NCBI GenBank assembly: GCA_944319925.1
Contig: CALUFQ010000036.1
Coordinates: forward strand, 1-32,416
DNA: 32,416 nucleotides
From: an uncultured Paraprevotella sp.
Lineage (GTDB): Bacteria > Bacteroidota > Bacteroidia > Bacteroidales > Bacteroidaceae
Direction of reading: 5' to 3'
This document shows positions 16,411-25,037 of this stretch, in pieces (position 1 is the first letter of the stretch; every line of letters starts with the position of its first letter). The notes beneath the pieces are model-generated. The model saw only the letters and a program-made list of their open reading frames with translations, had not been told where the DNA came from and did no database searches. The translations under genes and the position numbers were made by a program.

Positions 16411-16917
16411 ATGAAAAAGTGTTTTGTGTTGGTGATGGGATTGGGCGCGGTTTTTGCGATGACCTCTTGCAAGTCTTCTGAAAGTGCCTATAAAAAAGCT
16501 TATGAAAAGGCGAAACAGCAACAGGTCGTTGCGGCGGAACAGGAACCGGTGCAGGTGCAGCCGACCACGCAGGTGGAGGTGACGCCTACCGTGGCAACTA
16601 CTCCCACGACCACTCAAACTCCGGTTACCCCGGAAGTGAACACGGTGCAGGTGCAGACGGAAAGTGTGACGGTGGTGTCGGGAAACGGCTTGAAGGCTTA
16701 CAGCGTGGTGTGCGGTAGCTTCAGCCTGAAGGCGAATGCGGAGGGGTTGCAAAAGACCTTGGCGAACGCAGGATATAGCTCCCAAATTGCCTTCAACAGC
16801 GAGAAGAACATGTACCGTGTGGTGGCTTCCACGTTCGACGACAAGGCTGCGGCCGTGCAGTCGCGCAACACGCTTCGCGCCACTTATCCGGACGCTTGGT
16901 TGCTTTATGCAAAATAG
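16411..16917 (+). CDS. SPOR-domain lipoprotein
   Basis: 168 residues starting at ATG 16411, where a lipoprotein signal peptide begins (MKKCFVLVMGLGAVFAMTSC; lipobox MTSC). The frame is open to 16318, but the upstream part has no signal. After the acylated cysteine comes a Lys/Gln-rich helix (AYKKAYEKAKQQQ), then a long Thr/Val/Pro/Gln linker (about 45-95), then a SPOR domain from about residue 98 (YSVVCGSFSLKANAEGLQKT ... YRVVASTFDDKAAAV). SPOR domains bind denuded peptidoglycan glycan strands at the division site, so the protein probably tethers the envelope to septal murein. A terminator follows. Confidence 0.92.
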   Translation: MKKCFVLVMGLGAVFAMTSCKSSESAYKKAYEKAKQQQVVAAEQEPVQVQPTTQVEVTPTVATTPTTTQTPVTPEVNTVQVQTESVTVVSGNGLKAYSVVCGSFSLKANAEGLQKTLANAGYSSQIAFNSEKNMYRVVASTFDDKAAAVQSRNTLRATYPDAWLLYAK

Positions 16918-16946
16918 GAATCCGGAATATAGCGACAGGATGCAAG

Positions 16947-16985
16947 ACGGGGGCGGGCTGCATATAGCTCATTCCCCGTTTTTTT
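16947..16985 (+). terminator. Terminator after the SPOR lipoprotein gene
   Basis: A stem ACGGGG / CCCCGT (16947-16952 with 16974-16979) with a partly structured loop is followed by a run of seven T (16979-16985). It lies 30 bases after the stop. Confidence 0.65.
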
Positions 16986-17001
16986 CCTGTCCGTGGATTA
17001 A

Positions 17002-17199
17002 GGAACTGTTTTGAATATGTCGTGTGATGATTTGAAATGAGTTTTCAAGCCGGTTTTGCTTCCGTGATGAGGAAGATAGCGGGCTATCTGACGAAGAACA
17101 GAAGCGTATGTAACTGGCCGGAAAATCGCCCAAGGCACACACGAAAACGAGTACATCAAGCGAAGAAAAAAACTTTTTGTAGAAATTCAAAACAGTTTC
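17002..17199 (+). mobile_element. MITE-like element, copy 1 (198 bp)
   Basis: Terminal inverted repeat GGAACTGTTTTGAAT at the left and ATTTCTAC...-side GAAACTGTTTTGAATTT at the right (read inverted). It is flanked by TAA (16999-17001) and TAA (17200-17202), a 3-bp target duplication. It is closely related to the copy at 20593, with one 7-base insertion near 17105. The element ends 63 bases upstream of ruvX and so separates it from the SPOR gene. Confidence 0.88.
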
Positions 17200-17246
17200 T
17201 AAGATTTATTTTGTGGGACGGTGGCCTGTTTTCCCTCCCTTTTCAT

Positions 17247-17254
17247 TAATTTTG
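17247..17254 (+). promoter_or_regulatory. Possible -7 box of the ruvX operon
   Basis: TAATTTTG ends only 8 bases before the ruvX start. If used, the mRNA would be almost leaderless. No -33 box is seen at the right distance, so this may be chance, or the true promoter could lie further up, inside or beyond the MITE. Confidence 0.35.
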
Positions 17255-17262
17255 CAGCCGAT

Positions 17263-17703
17263 ATGGGACGAGTCTTGTCGATTGATTACGGAAAAAAGCG
17301 CACAGGGTTGGCGGTGACCGACCCCCTGCAGCTGATTGCCAACGGGCTGGCCACGGTGGCTACGCCCGACGTGCTGGATTTCGTCTTGGATTATGTGCGC
17401 AGGGAACGAGTGGAACGTATCGTGGTGGGACGGCCCCGCCAGACGGACGGGACAGACTCGGAAAACATGAAGCGGGTGGAGCCCTTCGTGAACCGCCTGC
17501 GCAAGTTGATGCCGGACGTGCCCGTGGTTTATTATGACGAGCGCTACACTTCCGTGCTGGCTCATCAGGCCATGCTGGACGGGGGATTGAAGAAAAAGGC
17601 AAGGCAAAACAAGGCTTTGGTGGATGAAATCAGTGCCACCATCATTTTACAGGGATGGATGGAGTCCCGCAGGATGGGAATGGATATAGAAACACAGAGA
17701 TAA
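17263..17703 (+). CDS. ruvX: RuvX/YqgF-type Holliday-junction resolvase-like nuclease
   Basis: A 146-residue RNase-H-fold protein; the start at 17263 ([15 protein letters not shown]) is preferred over 17221 because it matches the family start. The motifs are [13 protein letters not shown] with the first catalytic aspartate (D8), [23 protein letters not shown] with the conserved glutamate, and [14 protein letters not shown] carrying the last acidic pair. YqgF proteins process 16S rRNA 5' ends or resolve junctions; which one applies here cannot be read. The stop overlaps the def start (TAATG), so ruvX, def and the TPR gene form a tightly coupled operon. Confidence 0.93.
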   Translation: MGRVLSIDYGKKRTGLAVTDPLQLIANGLATVATPDVLDFVLDYVRRERVERIVVGRPRQTDGTDSENMKRVEPFVNRLRKLMPDVPVVYYDERYTSVLAHQAMLDGGLKKKARQNKALVDEISATIILQGWMESRRMGMDIETQR

Positions 17704-18260
17704 TGATATTACCGATTTACACGTTCGGCCAGCCGGTGTTGAGAAAGGTGGCCGAGGATATTACGCCGGACTATCCGGAACTGAAAGAACTGATAGAGAA
17801 CATGTATGAGACGTTGGATGCTTCCGAAGGCATCGGGCTGGCGGCGCCACAGGTGGGCTTGCCCATCCGTGTGGTGGTCATCAACTTGGATTTGTTGTCA
17901 GACGACCTGCCTGAATACAAAGGATATGTCCATACGTTCATCAATCCGCATATTTTGGAGTATGACAACGCGAAGATGGAGTCCATGGAAGAAGGTTGCC
18001 TGAGCTTGCCCGGCATCCACGAGCCTGTGCGGCGTCCCACGCGTATCCGTGTGAGCTATATGGACGAGGACTTCCAGCCGCATGAGGAGTGGGTGGAAGG
18101 CTACTTGGCCCGCGTCATGCAACATGAGTTCGACCATTTGGAGGGCAAGATGTTCATCGACCGCTTGGCCATGTTGCGCAAGCAAATGATCAGGGGCAAG
18201 CTGTCGGACTTGCAGCGGGGGAAGTTCCGTTGCGATTACAAGGTCAAGGTGAAGAGATGA
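17703..18260 (+). CDS. def: Peptide deformylase
   Basis: A 185-residue metalloenzyme that removes the N-formyl group from new proteins on the ribosome. All three family motifs are present: GIGLAAPQ (43-50), EGCLSLP with metal ligand C99, and QHEFDHLEG with ligands H141 and H145 and catalytic E142. The start ATG at 17703 overlaps the ruvX stop by one base, and [14 protein letters not shown] is the normal N-terminus; the longer frame to 17655 is discarded. The stop overlaps the start of the next gene (ATGA). The length is normal and no key residue is missing. Confidence 0.97.
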   Translation: MILPIYTFGQPVLRKVAEDITPDYPELKELIENMYETLDASEGIGLAAPQVGLPIRVVVINLDLLSDDLPEYKGYVHTFINPHILEYDNAKMESMEEGCLSLPGIHEPVRRPTRIRVSYMDEDFQPHEEWVEGYLARVMQHEFDHLEGKMFIDRLAMLRKQMIRGKLSDLQRGKFRCDYKVKVKR

Positions 18261-20275
18261 TGAAACCCTTTTGGAAAGTTGTCCTTTTTTTGTGGCTGTT
18301 CCCGTGCGCGGCGTGGGCGCAAATCAACACCGATCGGGTGATGCTGATGGGGCGCAATGCGCTCTATTATGAGGACTACGTGCTTTCCATTCGGCGTTTC
18401 AACATGGTGATAGCGGCCAAGCCTTACCTGCCCGAACCCTATTTTTACAGGGGGCTGGCCAAGTTCTATTTGGAAGATTACGTAGGGGCGGAAGAGGATT
18501 GTGGGGCTGCGATAGACCGCAATCCTTTTTTGCCCCAAAATTACGAGTTGCGGGGGTTGTGCCGGATTAACTTGGAACGTTATGCCGAGGCCATCTCAGA
18601 CTACGAGAAACTGCTCCGTATTGAACCTCAGGAGGAAAACGGGTGGCACAACATGACGTTGTGCTACTTGGAACTGAAGGATTACGGGAAGGCCATAGCC
18701 TGTATCGACACCATGCTGGGTTTTTGGCCCAAGAAAGCCCAGCTCTATACGTTGCGGGCGCAGGTCTATCTGACGGAGAAGGACACGGTGGCCGCCATGG
18801 CCAGTGCCGACGAAGCCTTGGCCATCAATCCGTTCGATGGGCCGGCGTGGAACTTGCGGGCTGCGGTCTATGCCGGCCGCGGGCAATACAAGGAAGCGGA
18901 GGAGGCCTTGGACAAGACCATCCAGCAGTCGCCGCGCGAGGCAGGACATTACATCAACCGTGCCCTGATGCGTTACCACCAGCGCAACCTGCGCGGGGCC
19001 ATGGATGATTATGACGCCGCCCTCGAAATGGACACGGCCAACTATATAGGCCATTTCAACCGGGGCTTGCTCAGGGCGCAGGTCGGGGATGACAACCGGG
19101 CGATAGAGGACTTCAATTTTGTGTTGCGGCGCGAACCGGACAACATGATCGCGCTTTTCAACCGCGCCCTGATGCTGGACAATACGGGCGACTATAAGGG
19201 GGCCATCAGGGACATTGATGCCGTCATCAAGGAGTTTCCCAACTTCTGGACCGGTTACCAGTTCCGTGCCGAAGTGCGCCGCAAGATGGGCGACGTGAAA
19301 GGGGCGGAACGCGATGAGTTCAAGGTGCTGAAGGCGCAGATGGACATGCGTTACGGCGGGAAATCCCAACAGACGGACAAGCGGACGCGCAAGGTAAGCG
19401 ACCGTAACATGGAGGACTACAACAAGCTGGTGGAGGCCGACACGTCGGATGACGGAATGCCGGAATACGAAAGTGAATATAGGGGTAAGGTGCAGAACCG
19501 CAGGACGGAACTGGCTTTGGAACCCGCGTTGGCGTTGACTTATTATGTCGCTGGCGGAGGTTTTCAGCGCAGACAATACAGTCCGGTGGTTGAGCGTTTG
19601 AATAGCCTGCACGCCTTGCCCGAGGCTTTGCTCCTGACCAATGCCGAGGCATCGCTGGACGAGACGCGGATTCAAAGACATTTTGCTTCCATACAGTCTT
19701 TGACGGACAAGATTGCGGCGCAGCGCGGGAACGCCATGCTCTATTTTGCCCGTTCGTTGGATGAATACCTGGTGCAGGATTTCGAGAAAGCCCTCGCGGA
19801 TGCCGACCGTGCCGTGGCGTTGGACAGCACCTTCGCGTTGGCCTTCTATTTGCGGGCGCAAATCCGGATGAAAGCGCAGGGAGTGGAGGCGGAGAAGCCT
19901 GCAGTTGCGGAACAGGATGTTCCGGTTGCGGGTGGATGGGAGTATGACGCGGCCCGGGCGGGGTGGCAAACGGCCCTGGATGACTTGGACAAGGTCTTGG
20001 CACAAGAACCAGACTTTGCCGCCTGCTATTATAATAAAGGTAATATATATGTCCAACTGAAGATGTGGCCCGAGGCGATAGCGGCCTACACGAAAGCCGT
20101 GGAGCTGAACGCGGCTTTCGCCGAGGCGTATTACAACCGCGGGGTGGCCTATATCCTTTCCGGCGACTATGCGAAGGCCATAGCGGATTTGAGCCAGGCG
20201 GGCGAGATGGGGCTATACAAAGCTTATAACCTGATGAAACGGTATCGCGCGAAGGCTCTTTCGCAGAAAGACTGA
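18257..20275 (+). CDS. Exported TPR-repeat protein
   Basis: 672 residues starting at ATG 18257, overlapping the def stop; a second ATG at 18260 is equally possible. A signal peptide ([22 protein letters not shown]) predicts export to the periplasm or outer membrane. Most of the rest is TPR repeats: about nine between residues 30 and 350 ([52 protein letters not shown]), a polar, degenerate middle (about 370-480), and two to three more near the end ([35 protein letters not shown]). Such proteins scaffold envelope complexes; no partner is visible. In related genomes I recall this operon continuing into thrS and infC; here a group II intron relic follows instead. A 7-bp hairpin (20263-20285) overlaps the stop. 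Confidence 0.9.
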   Translation: MMKPFWKVVLFLWLFPCAAWAQINTDRVMLMGRNALYYEDYVLSIRRFNMVIAAKPYLPEPYFYRGLAKFYLEDYVGAEEDCGAAIDRNPFLPQNYELRGLCRINLERYAEAISDYEKLLRIEPQEENGWHNMTLCYLELKDYGKAIACIDTMLGFWPKKAQLYTLRAQVYLTEKDTVAAMASADEALAINPFDGPAWNLRAAVYAGRGQYKEAEEALDKTIQQSPREAGHYINRALMRYHQRNLRGAMDDYDAALEMDTANYIGHFNRGLLRAQVGDDNRAIEDFNFVLRREPDNMIALFNRALMLDNTGDYKGAIRDIDAVIKEFPNFWTGYQFRAEVRRKMGDVKGAERDEFKVLKAQMDMRYGGKSQQTDKRTRKVSDRNMEDYNKLVEADTSDDGMPEYESEYRGKVQNRRTELALEPALALTYYVAGGGFQRRQYSPVVERLNSLHALPEALLLTNAEASLDETRIQRHFASIQSLTDKIAAQRGNAMLYFARSLDEYLVQDFEKALADADRAVALDSTFALAFYLRAQIRMKAQGVEAEKPAVAEQDVPVAGGWEYDAARAGWQTALDDLDKVLAQEPDFAACYYNKGNIYVQLKMWPEAIAAYTKAVELNAAFAEAYYNRGVAYILSGDYAKAIADLSQAGEMGLYKAYNLMKRYRAKALSQKD

Positions 20276-20335
20276 GTTTTTCTGCCTCATGGTGTGCGGG
20301 ATACGATGCAAAATAGCGAAAGGCATAAAGGATTC

Positions 20336-20870
20336 TGTCATGCTTAACGAATCGGACAAGGAACTGACCCGGCGAGGACACAAGTTTGTGCGTTATGCGG
20401 ATGACTGCATGATCCTCCAATCGACGGATGAGTAACTTCCTCGCCGGATACGCAGTTATGTCTGGAAAAGTTGGAAGAAGGTCGGCACCAAGTTCAAGAA
20501 CCTCATGAAGTGTGGCATAGACAGGTGTAGGGCATGGCAATGGGCCAATACCCGCGGTGGGTATTGGAACGTGGCAGGAAGCCCGATACTAAGAAACTGT
20601 TTTGAATTTGTCGCGCGATGATTTGGGATGAGTTTTCGAGTCTGTTTTGCTTCCGTGATGAGGAAGATAGCGAGCTATCTGACGAAGAACAGAAGTGAAA
20701 CTGGCCGGAAAATCGCCCAAAGCACACACGAAAACGAGTACATCAAGCAGGAAAAAACTTTTTGTAGAAATTCAAAACAGTTTCTAAATCGAGCCATGAA
20801 CAATGAGAGGCTGAAACGCCAAGGCTACCCTTGCCTTGCGGACTTGTATGTCAAATTGCATCAGCACTAA
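20336..20870 (+). pseudogene. Group II intron reverse transcriptase/maturase, 5'-truncated and MITE-interrupted
   Basis: Three fragments of one protein are readable. 20336-20434 gives VMLNESDKEL then KFVRYADDCMIL, containing the catalytic YADD of intron reverse transcriptases, and ends in a stop. In another frame, about 20437-20592, RIRSYVWKSWKKVGTKFKNL and WANTRGGYWNVAGSPIL match the C-terminal maturase (domain X) pattern. After the inserted MITE the frame resumes as NRAMNNERLKRQGYPCLADLY to a stop at 20868-20870. The N-terminal two thirds are absent and frames are broken between fragments, so the protein cannot be made. This is a relic of a retroelement lying downstream of the ruvX operon. 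Confidence 0.9.
20593..20784 (+). mobile_element. MITE-like element, copy 2 (192 bp), inserted in the RT relic
   Basis: Perfect 17-bp terminal inverted repeats GAAACTGTTTTGAATTT. It is flanked by TAA at 20590-20592 and TAA at 20785-20787; removing the element plus one TAA restores an in-frame SPI-L-N-R junction of the maturase. This proves insertion, its boundaries and the 3-bp duplication. There is no transposase gene. Confidence 0.93.
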
Positions 20871-20975
20871 GGAACCGCCGTATGCCGAACGGCACGTAAG
20901 GTGGTGTGAGAGGCCGGTAAATACGAAAGTAGGAGATAAATACCTATGATTAGTATTTACCTCCTACTCGATTAA
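20871..20975 (+). ncRNA. Group II intron 3' end: domain V-like and domain VI-like hairpins
   Basis: Immediately after the RT stop, ACCGCC (20874-20879) pairs with GGTGGT (20900-20905), enclosing GCC-GAAC-GGC and an AA bulge, the layout of catalytic domain V. Next comes GTGTGAGAGGCCGG, then a 15-bp hairpin, AGTAGGAG-A-TAAATAC with GTATTTA-C-CTCCTACT (20928-20943 and 20953-20968), ending in a domain-VI-like TCGATTAAC. Since the 5' intron half is missing, no splicing is expected. Confidence 0.7.
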
Positions 20976-20991
20976 CAAGGGAATAAGGACA

Positions 20992-23900
20992 CTAGCGGAC
21001 AATGAGCTTCTGTGTCTTTACAAATCCTTTCTGTTCCATCCTTATCAGATAGATGCCGCCATCCTGCAAACCGGTATCCGCCGCGCAGCCCGGTGTCACA
21101 AGCCCTTGCCACAAGACGCGTCCGTCCAAATTGTAGATGCACACGGCGACTCCTTCATTATGTGTGGACACGATGCTGACCCGGCCATTGTTCATCGCGG
21201 CAGACAAGGCCACCTCTTCCGAACGGGTATCAGCCACCGAAACCGGTGTTTCAGACAGGCGCACCATAATTTCGTCCGGACATTCCGCCCCTACCGTAAA
21301 TGCCCCATAATACTGTTTCCTCAAGTCCAACGTCAAACCATAATTGCCAACAGGCAGCGCATGGTAATTCAACTCCATCGTATAAGAAGGATAGGAAACC
21401 CCGTCTTTCGACAAAAGGAGGTCGTAGCCCCATGATTCGGAGTCCGTCCACTCGCTCCCGTCGGGCAGGATGAATCTCATCCTGAACATCCGGTATGAAG
21501 CCAAGTCCACTTCCACTTCTTTGTCTTCCTCCCCGACCTCGAAAGAACCTTCCAAAGGCCAGGTATTGACAAAATAATACCCGCCCTGGACATCCATGTA
21601 AGAAAGCACAAAGGAATGTTTCCCTTCACGCACCATCGTCCCCTGTTGGTCCTTGCTGTCGGCCCATCCATTCCCGTCGATGACGAAATAGACACCATCG
21701 GTTCCTTCCGGCTGGTTCTTCACCACGAACGTCACGGCATGGTAATCCTCTGGGTTGAATTGGAAGTCCACCACCATGTTCTCGTCCGTGATTTCAAAGT
21801 AAACCGTATCGGTGAAGTTATAAGAATAATTGTCATAAAGTGCGGCATATTTCCCCGGAGGCAGAAGACGGTCGTTTTCATAATTTCCGTCGAAGTCTTG
21901 TCCTTCCCTGAACAAACGCACATCTCCTTCAATAATATTTTCTCCGTTCACGGTGAAGTCCACCGTCCGGTAATGGCTGAAGTCCACCGTCTCCACCACA
22001 TCGCTTCCTGCAAGCTCCACGGTGAAGGTGGCCCGCCCGGAATGGTTACTCCCATCATGCACCTGGACTGTACCGCTATATGTGTCTTGCGGCATCCACA
22101 TGCTGCCTTCATATTCTATCGGGGTGACTTCCTTGTTTGCCGTCATATGGAAATATCCATACAACCCATCTATCTCCACCGTCGGCAAGGCTGTTGACCA
22201 CTCGGTATATGGCATCTCAATGCCGGTCACCCGCAAAGAAAATTTACGGTAATCTTCGAACGAAACAGTTTCCTCCGCCATCTCGGCGCCGACCGTGACA
22301 CTTCCGCGCAGGGGCAGATACCCTCCGTATTCACCATACATGACTCCTTGCCCGTATGCTACTTCGTAGGTATAATCGCCCGGCTCGGAAAGGAACACCG
22401 TGCAACGCCCGTCCTCATCCGTGTTGGCAGAAGAGACAATGGAAGAATTACGGCGGACTACCACACAAAAGCCCTCACCCGGATTTCCGTTCTCATCTTC
22501 CACGAAGAACCGGATTCCGCTGTAATCCTCCTCGTTAAACGCATACACGATGCGCTCGCCATCTTCCGACAACGTGAACGTCTGCTCTTTGCCGAAGGGA
22601 TAAGACTGCTGCCCATCCGCCAACTCAAGCTCTGCCTGCCAGCGGTGTTCGCCCGCCGGCATGAGGATTTCCTCCGACCAAGCATTCACGTCTATCCCGT
22701 CTATCATGTAGTGTCCCAAGGAGAAACCTTCCGGTGCGGCCAGATGGGCCGTAAGATAGGTGCCAAAGTCATATTCCAGTTTCACGTCCCCTCCGTTCAG
22801 TGCAATGCCCTGTTCCCGGATGCCGAGGATGTTTTTTATCGTTCCCTCGAAATACAGCTGCAAATTGGCCCGGGTATATTCCTTATCCGCCAATCTGCCC
22901 ACCAAGATGTCTTCGCCGTCTTCAACTTCACTCAAAGATGCGCCATAATAACTAATGTCTTCGTCATCTCCCAAGTCACACCCCGATTGGAAAGACAGGA
23001 TGCGGTCGTAGTAAGATTCGGAGTCCTTGAACTGTTTGGCGTTTTTCAACCTTACCTCCAACAGGGTAGCTCCCGTCCAGTCCACTGCTACCGTGACATC
23101 CTGGGATGAAACCGTGATGTTCTTCAAGGTATTGGAGGGATATAAAGGATTCTCATAAGAAGTCAAATAGTCATAGTAGCCCGGCATCGCATACGCCTCG
23201 CATACGCCCGAGGCATCCGTGACGACCACGGGGCTATCATAATCTCGTCCCAATTGAACGGACACATTTTCCATCGCCGTCCCGTCACGGTCTGTAAACT
23301 TGAACTTGACCACGTGGCTTTGGCTCATATCCACATCAACCGCCACATCCTTGTCCACGACCTGATAGCTGCAAGCATACGGGAAATAGCCCGGGGCGGA
23401 AACATTCAGCGAATAAGTGCCCGGACTGCGGTAAACAGTTGAGAAAGACTCGGCCGGCATCCCTTCAACCGTCACTCCTTCTATGGCCACTCCTCCATGT
23501 CCTTTGATACTGCCCAGGGACACTTTGTATTTCCCGTTCTTTGGTGCTATGGACACTACGCCCTTTTCTTCTTCCAAATCAACAGTCCCGCTGCAATCCC
23601 CGAACAAATCGGTGTTGAATCTCCAAGATATGGTTGGCTCGTCCCACCAGAAAGCCAAGACTCCCCCATCATCCATATACATTTCTTCTGAATAAGAACC
23701 GTCCGTAGTCGAAATGACAAAATAATCGTCCCGGACTTGTGTCAAATCCTCTTCTGTAAGGCCGACCAATCTGAAGACTACAAAATAGCCCTCCAAACTC
23801 ACATTGACGACAGAGGAAGTGCCGTCCCATGAAAAGCGGATTTGCTCATAGCCGTAACCCGTATTATAACTGAACGAATAGACACCGGAACTTCCCAAGC

Positions 23901-24072
23901 CTCGTATTTCAAAGTCACCGTTGGAATCCGTATAGAAATACTCATTGTCGAAAGTCACCGGCAATCCGCTGACCGCCGCCCCGCGCTGGTCGGTCACATG
24001 GACTGTAATATCCCGTGCGAAAGCAGTCAAAGACATCAGGAGCAACGTGCATATCAAATAAACTTGCTTCAT
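20992..24072 (-). CDS. Large type IX secretion cargo protein with repeated Ig-like/carboxypeptidase-regulatory-like modules
   Basis: 1026 residues. A Sec signal peptide (MKQVYLICTLLLMSLTAFA) is followed by many beta-sandwich modules that each open with a 'V.D..G....G..V.F' pattern: ITVHVTDQRGAAVSGLPVTF near 23, VKFKFTDRDGTAMENVSVQL near 255, IRFFVEDENGNPGEGFCVVV near 517, VTFVVKNQPEGTDGVYFVID near 780. They resemble carboxypeptidase regulatory-like or Big-type domains. The last ~75 residues form a type A T9SS sorting domain (RVSIVSTHNEGVAVCIYNLDG ... GIYLIRMEQKGFVKTQKLIVR), so the protein should cross the outer membrane and be attached or released. No enzyme or binding motif is seen; a surface-adhesin or structural role is inference. 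The gene is monocistronic, with a long structured leader (24073-24383). Confidence 0.9.
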   Translation of the reverse strand: MKQVYLICTLLLMSLTAFARDITVHVTDQRGAAVSGLPVTFDNEYFYTDSNGDFEIRGLGSSGVYSFSYNTGYGYEQIRFSWDGTSSVVNVSLEGYFVVFRLVGLTEEDLTQVRDDYFVISTTDGSYSEEMYMDDGGVLAFWWDEPTISWRFNTDLFGDCSGTVDLEEEKGVVSIAPKNGKYKVSLGSIKGHGGVAIEGVTVEGMPAESFSTVYRSPGTYSLNVSAPGYFPYACSYQVVDKDVAVDVDMSQSHVVKFKFTDRDGTAMENVSVQLGRDYDSPVVVTDASGVCEAYAMPGYYDYLTSYENPLYPSNTLKNITVSSQDVTVAVDWTGATLLEVRLKNAKQFKDSESYYDRILSFQSGCDLGDDEDISYYGASLSEVEDGEDILVGRLADKEYTRANLQLYFEGTIKNILGIREQGIALNGGDVKLEYDFGTYLTAHLAAPEGFSLGHYMIDGIDVNAWSEEILMPAGEHRWQAELELADGQQSYPFGKEQTFTLSEDGERIVYAFNEEDYSGIRFFVEDENGNPGEGFCVVVRRNSSIVSSANTDEDGRCTVFLSEPGDYTYEVAYGQGVMYGEYGGYLPLRGSVTVGAEMAEETVSFEDYRKFSLRVTGIEMPYTEWSTALPTVEIDGLYGYFHMTANKEVTPIEYEGSMWMPQDTYSGTVQVHDGSNHSGRATFTVELAGSDVVETVDFSHYRTVDFTVNGENIIEGDVRLFREGQDFDGNYENDRLLPPGKYAALYDNYSYNFTDTVYFEITDENMVVDFQFNPEDYHAVTFVVKNQPEGTDGVYFVIDGNGWADSKDQQGTMVREGKHSFVLSYMDVQGGYYFVNTWPLEGSFEVGEEDKEVEVDLASYRMFRMRFILPDGSEWTDSESWGYDLLLSKDGVSYPSYTMELNYHALPVGNYGLTLDLRKQYYGAFTVGAECPDEIMVRLSETPVSVADTRSEEVALSAAMNNGRVSIVSTHNEGVAVCIYNLDGRVLWQGLVTPGCAADTGLQDGGIYLIRMEQKGFVKTQKLIVR

Positions 24073-24202
24073 TTCTTTATGATTTAATTAATAATTGAAT
24101 AACTTACAAACACACTGACGCTCTATGGATAAGAGCCTGAGCCCTGTTCCGGGAAAGACAATAAGAAAGCGTGGACTCTTCACTTTGTCTGTCTTTTCAG
24201 GT

Positions 24203-24300
24203 ATCGCCAAACACCTTCGCTATCAAACAAGTAAAAGCCCACGCCGGAGGCGTGAGCATCAACTTTTACTCTTGATAGCTGTTTTCTAAAATTTGGCGAT
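24203..24300 (-). ncRNA. Four-helix structured RNA in the leader of the T9SS cargo gene
   Basis: Four nested, perfectly paired helices form one long hairpin: P1 ATCGCCAAA/TTTGGCGAT (9 bp; 24203-24211 with 24292-24300), P2 GCTATCAA/TTGATAGC (8 bp; 24219-24226 with 24272-24279), P3 AGTAAAAG/CTTTTACT (8 bp; 24230-24237 with 24263-24270), P4 CACGCC/GGCGTG (6 bp; 24240-24245 with 24249-24254, 3-base loop). Asymmetric internal loops separate them (12/7, 1/3 and 8/2 bases, minus-strand reading), like ligand- or protein-binding RNAs. It lies about 130 bases upstream of the start codon and downstream of the promoter at 24390. It could be a riboswitch, a protein-binding leader or a stability element; I do not recognise it. 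Confidence 0.65.
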
Positions 24301-24389
24301 TTTGAAAAAACAAGAATAAAGCTAACGCTTCTTATCTATATGTCTGTATTCTGTTTTGTTACATAGGCACAAGTATTTAGTTATGCTTG

Positions 24390-24419
24390 CAAAGTTAATA
24401 GTTTTTTTGCATCAACAAA
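24390..24419 (-). promoter_or_regulatory. Promoter of the T9SS cargo gene
   Basis: On the minus strand a perfect -7 box TAACTTTG (24390-24397) is preceded after 18 bases by TTTG (24416-24419). The transcript start near 24383 would leave a 310-base leader. Confidence 0.65.
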
Positions 24420-24436
24420 CTTTTGCATCAACAAAC
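24405..24436. repeat. Two tandem 16-bp direct repeats at the promoter
   Basis: TTTTGCATCAACAAAC occurs twice back to back (24405-24420 and 24421-24436), and the first copy contains the -33 box of the cargo gene promoter. The copies could be paired regulator sites or a simple slippage duplication. Confidence 0.7.
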
Positions 24437-24488
24437 TTTTGCGCCTAAAAAATCTGTCGAGACAAAAAGAACCAGCTGACGGGCATGC

Positions 24489-24600
24489 GGGAAAAGCCTG
24501 CATCGTGGCAAGGATGATGCAGGTAACCATTTCGCGCTGTTTCAGCGTCAATTCGCCCGTTTGGAACATCTCGCCGAAGATGAACTTCTGAAAGGGAATG
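24489..24600 (-). pseudogene. Remnant of a carboxymuconolactone-decarboxylase-family gene
   Basis: The minus-strand frame reads FQKFIFGEMFQTGELTLKQR followed by EMVTCIILATMQAFP, which matches the conserved 'FGE.F..G.LT..QRE..T...LA..Q.LP' helix pair of the CMD/AhpD-like family. The similarity stops abruptly on both sides: the upstream half lies in the dispersed repeat, and downstream the expected AH(V/T)..ALN.G motif is absent. Only about 37 residues survive, so it is a decayed fragment. Confidence 0.6.
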
Positions 24601-24956
24601 CGCCCCCTGCGCACATCCTTCCATTGACAGAATGAACTTCCGGGTGCGCGTTGACAATTTGCTCATTTTCGCCTTCTGAGATTCGCGTATCCGGTCGCCG
24701 GGGCGGGACGGCGCGGAAAGAACGCAGCCACACGCGCCTTGTGGAAATCAGAATGTCGCGGAATCCCCTCCAGACCTGTCCTTTTGACGGAACACGGGAC
24801 ACTCCCGGCGCGGAAAGCCGACCGGCGGGAAAGCCCGCCGGAGGATTCCGCCGACAAAATGACACGGGAAACGTGTCCGGGAAAAAGTTCCAACGGGAAG
24901 GAAAAACGGCCCCGGAGCCGCCGCGAAAACGTTTCTGTACCGGGATTTTTTCGTCC

Positions 24957-25037
24957 GAGCCCCGAAAAAAAAATTCCAAGCCCCGAAAAAAGAATTCCGG
25001 GGCTCGGAATTTCGCGTTCCGGCCCCGAAATTTCTCG
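24957..25037. repeat. Short array of ~21-bp repeats
   Basis: GCCCCGAAAAAA(A/G)AATTCC begins at 24959 and 24980; then a degenerate unit GGCTCGGAATTTCGCGTTCC (25001) and a partial GCCCCGAAATTTC (25022) follow. The period is about 21 bases. The unit differs from the array at 6338. Confidence 0.65.

Noticed and set aside
17040-17210. Small protein encoded within the MITE copies (FASV.RKIAGYLTKNR...)
   Set aside because: The frame is broken by a 7-base insertion in copy 1 and decayed in the 16065 copy, so the similarity reflects DNA descent, not coding selection.
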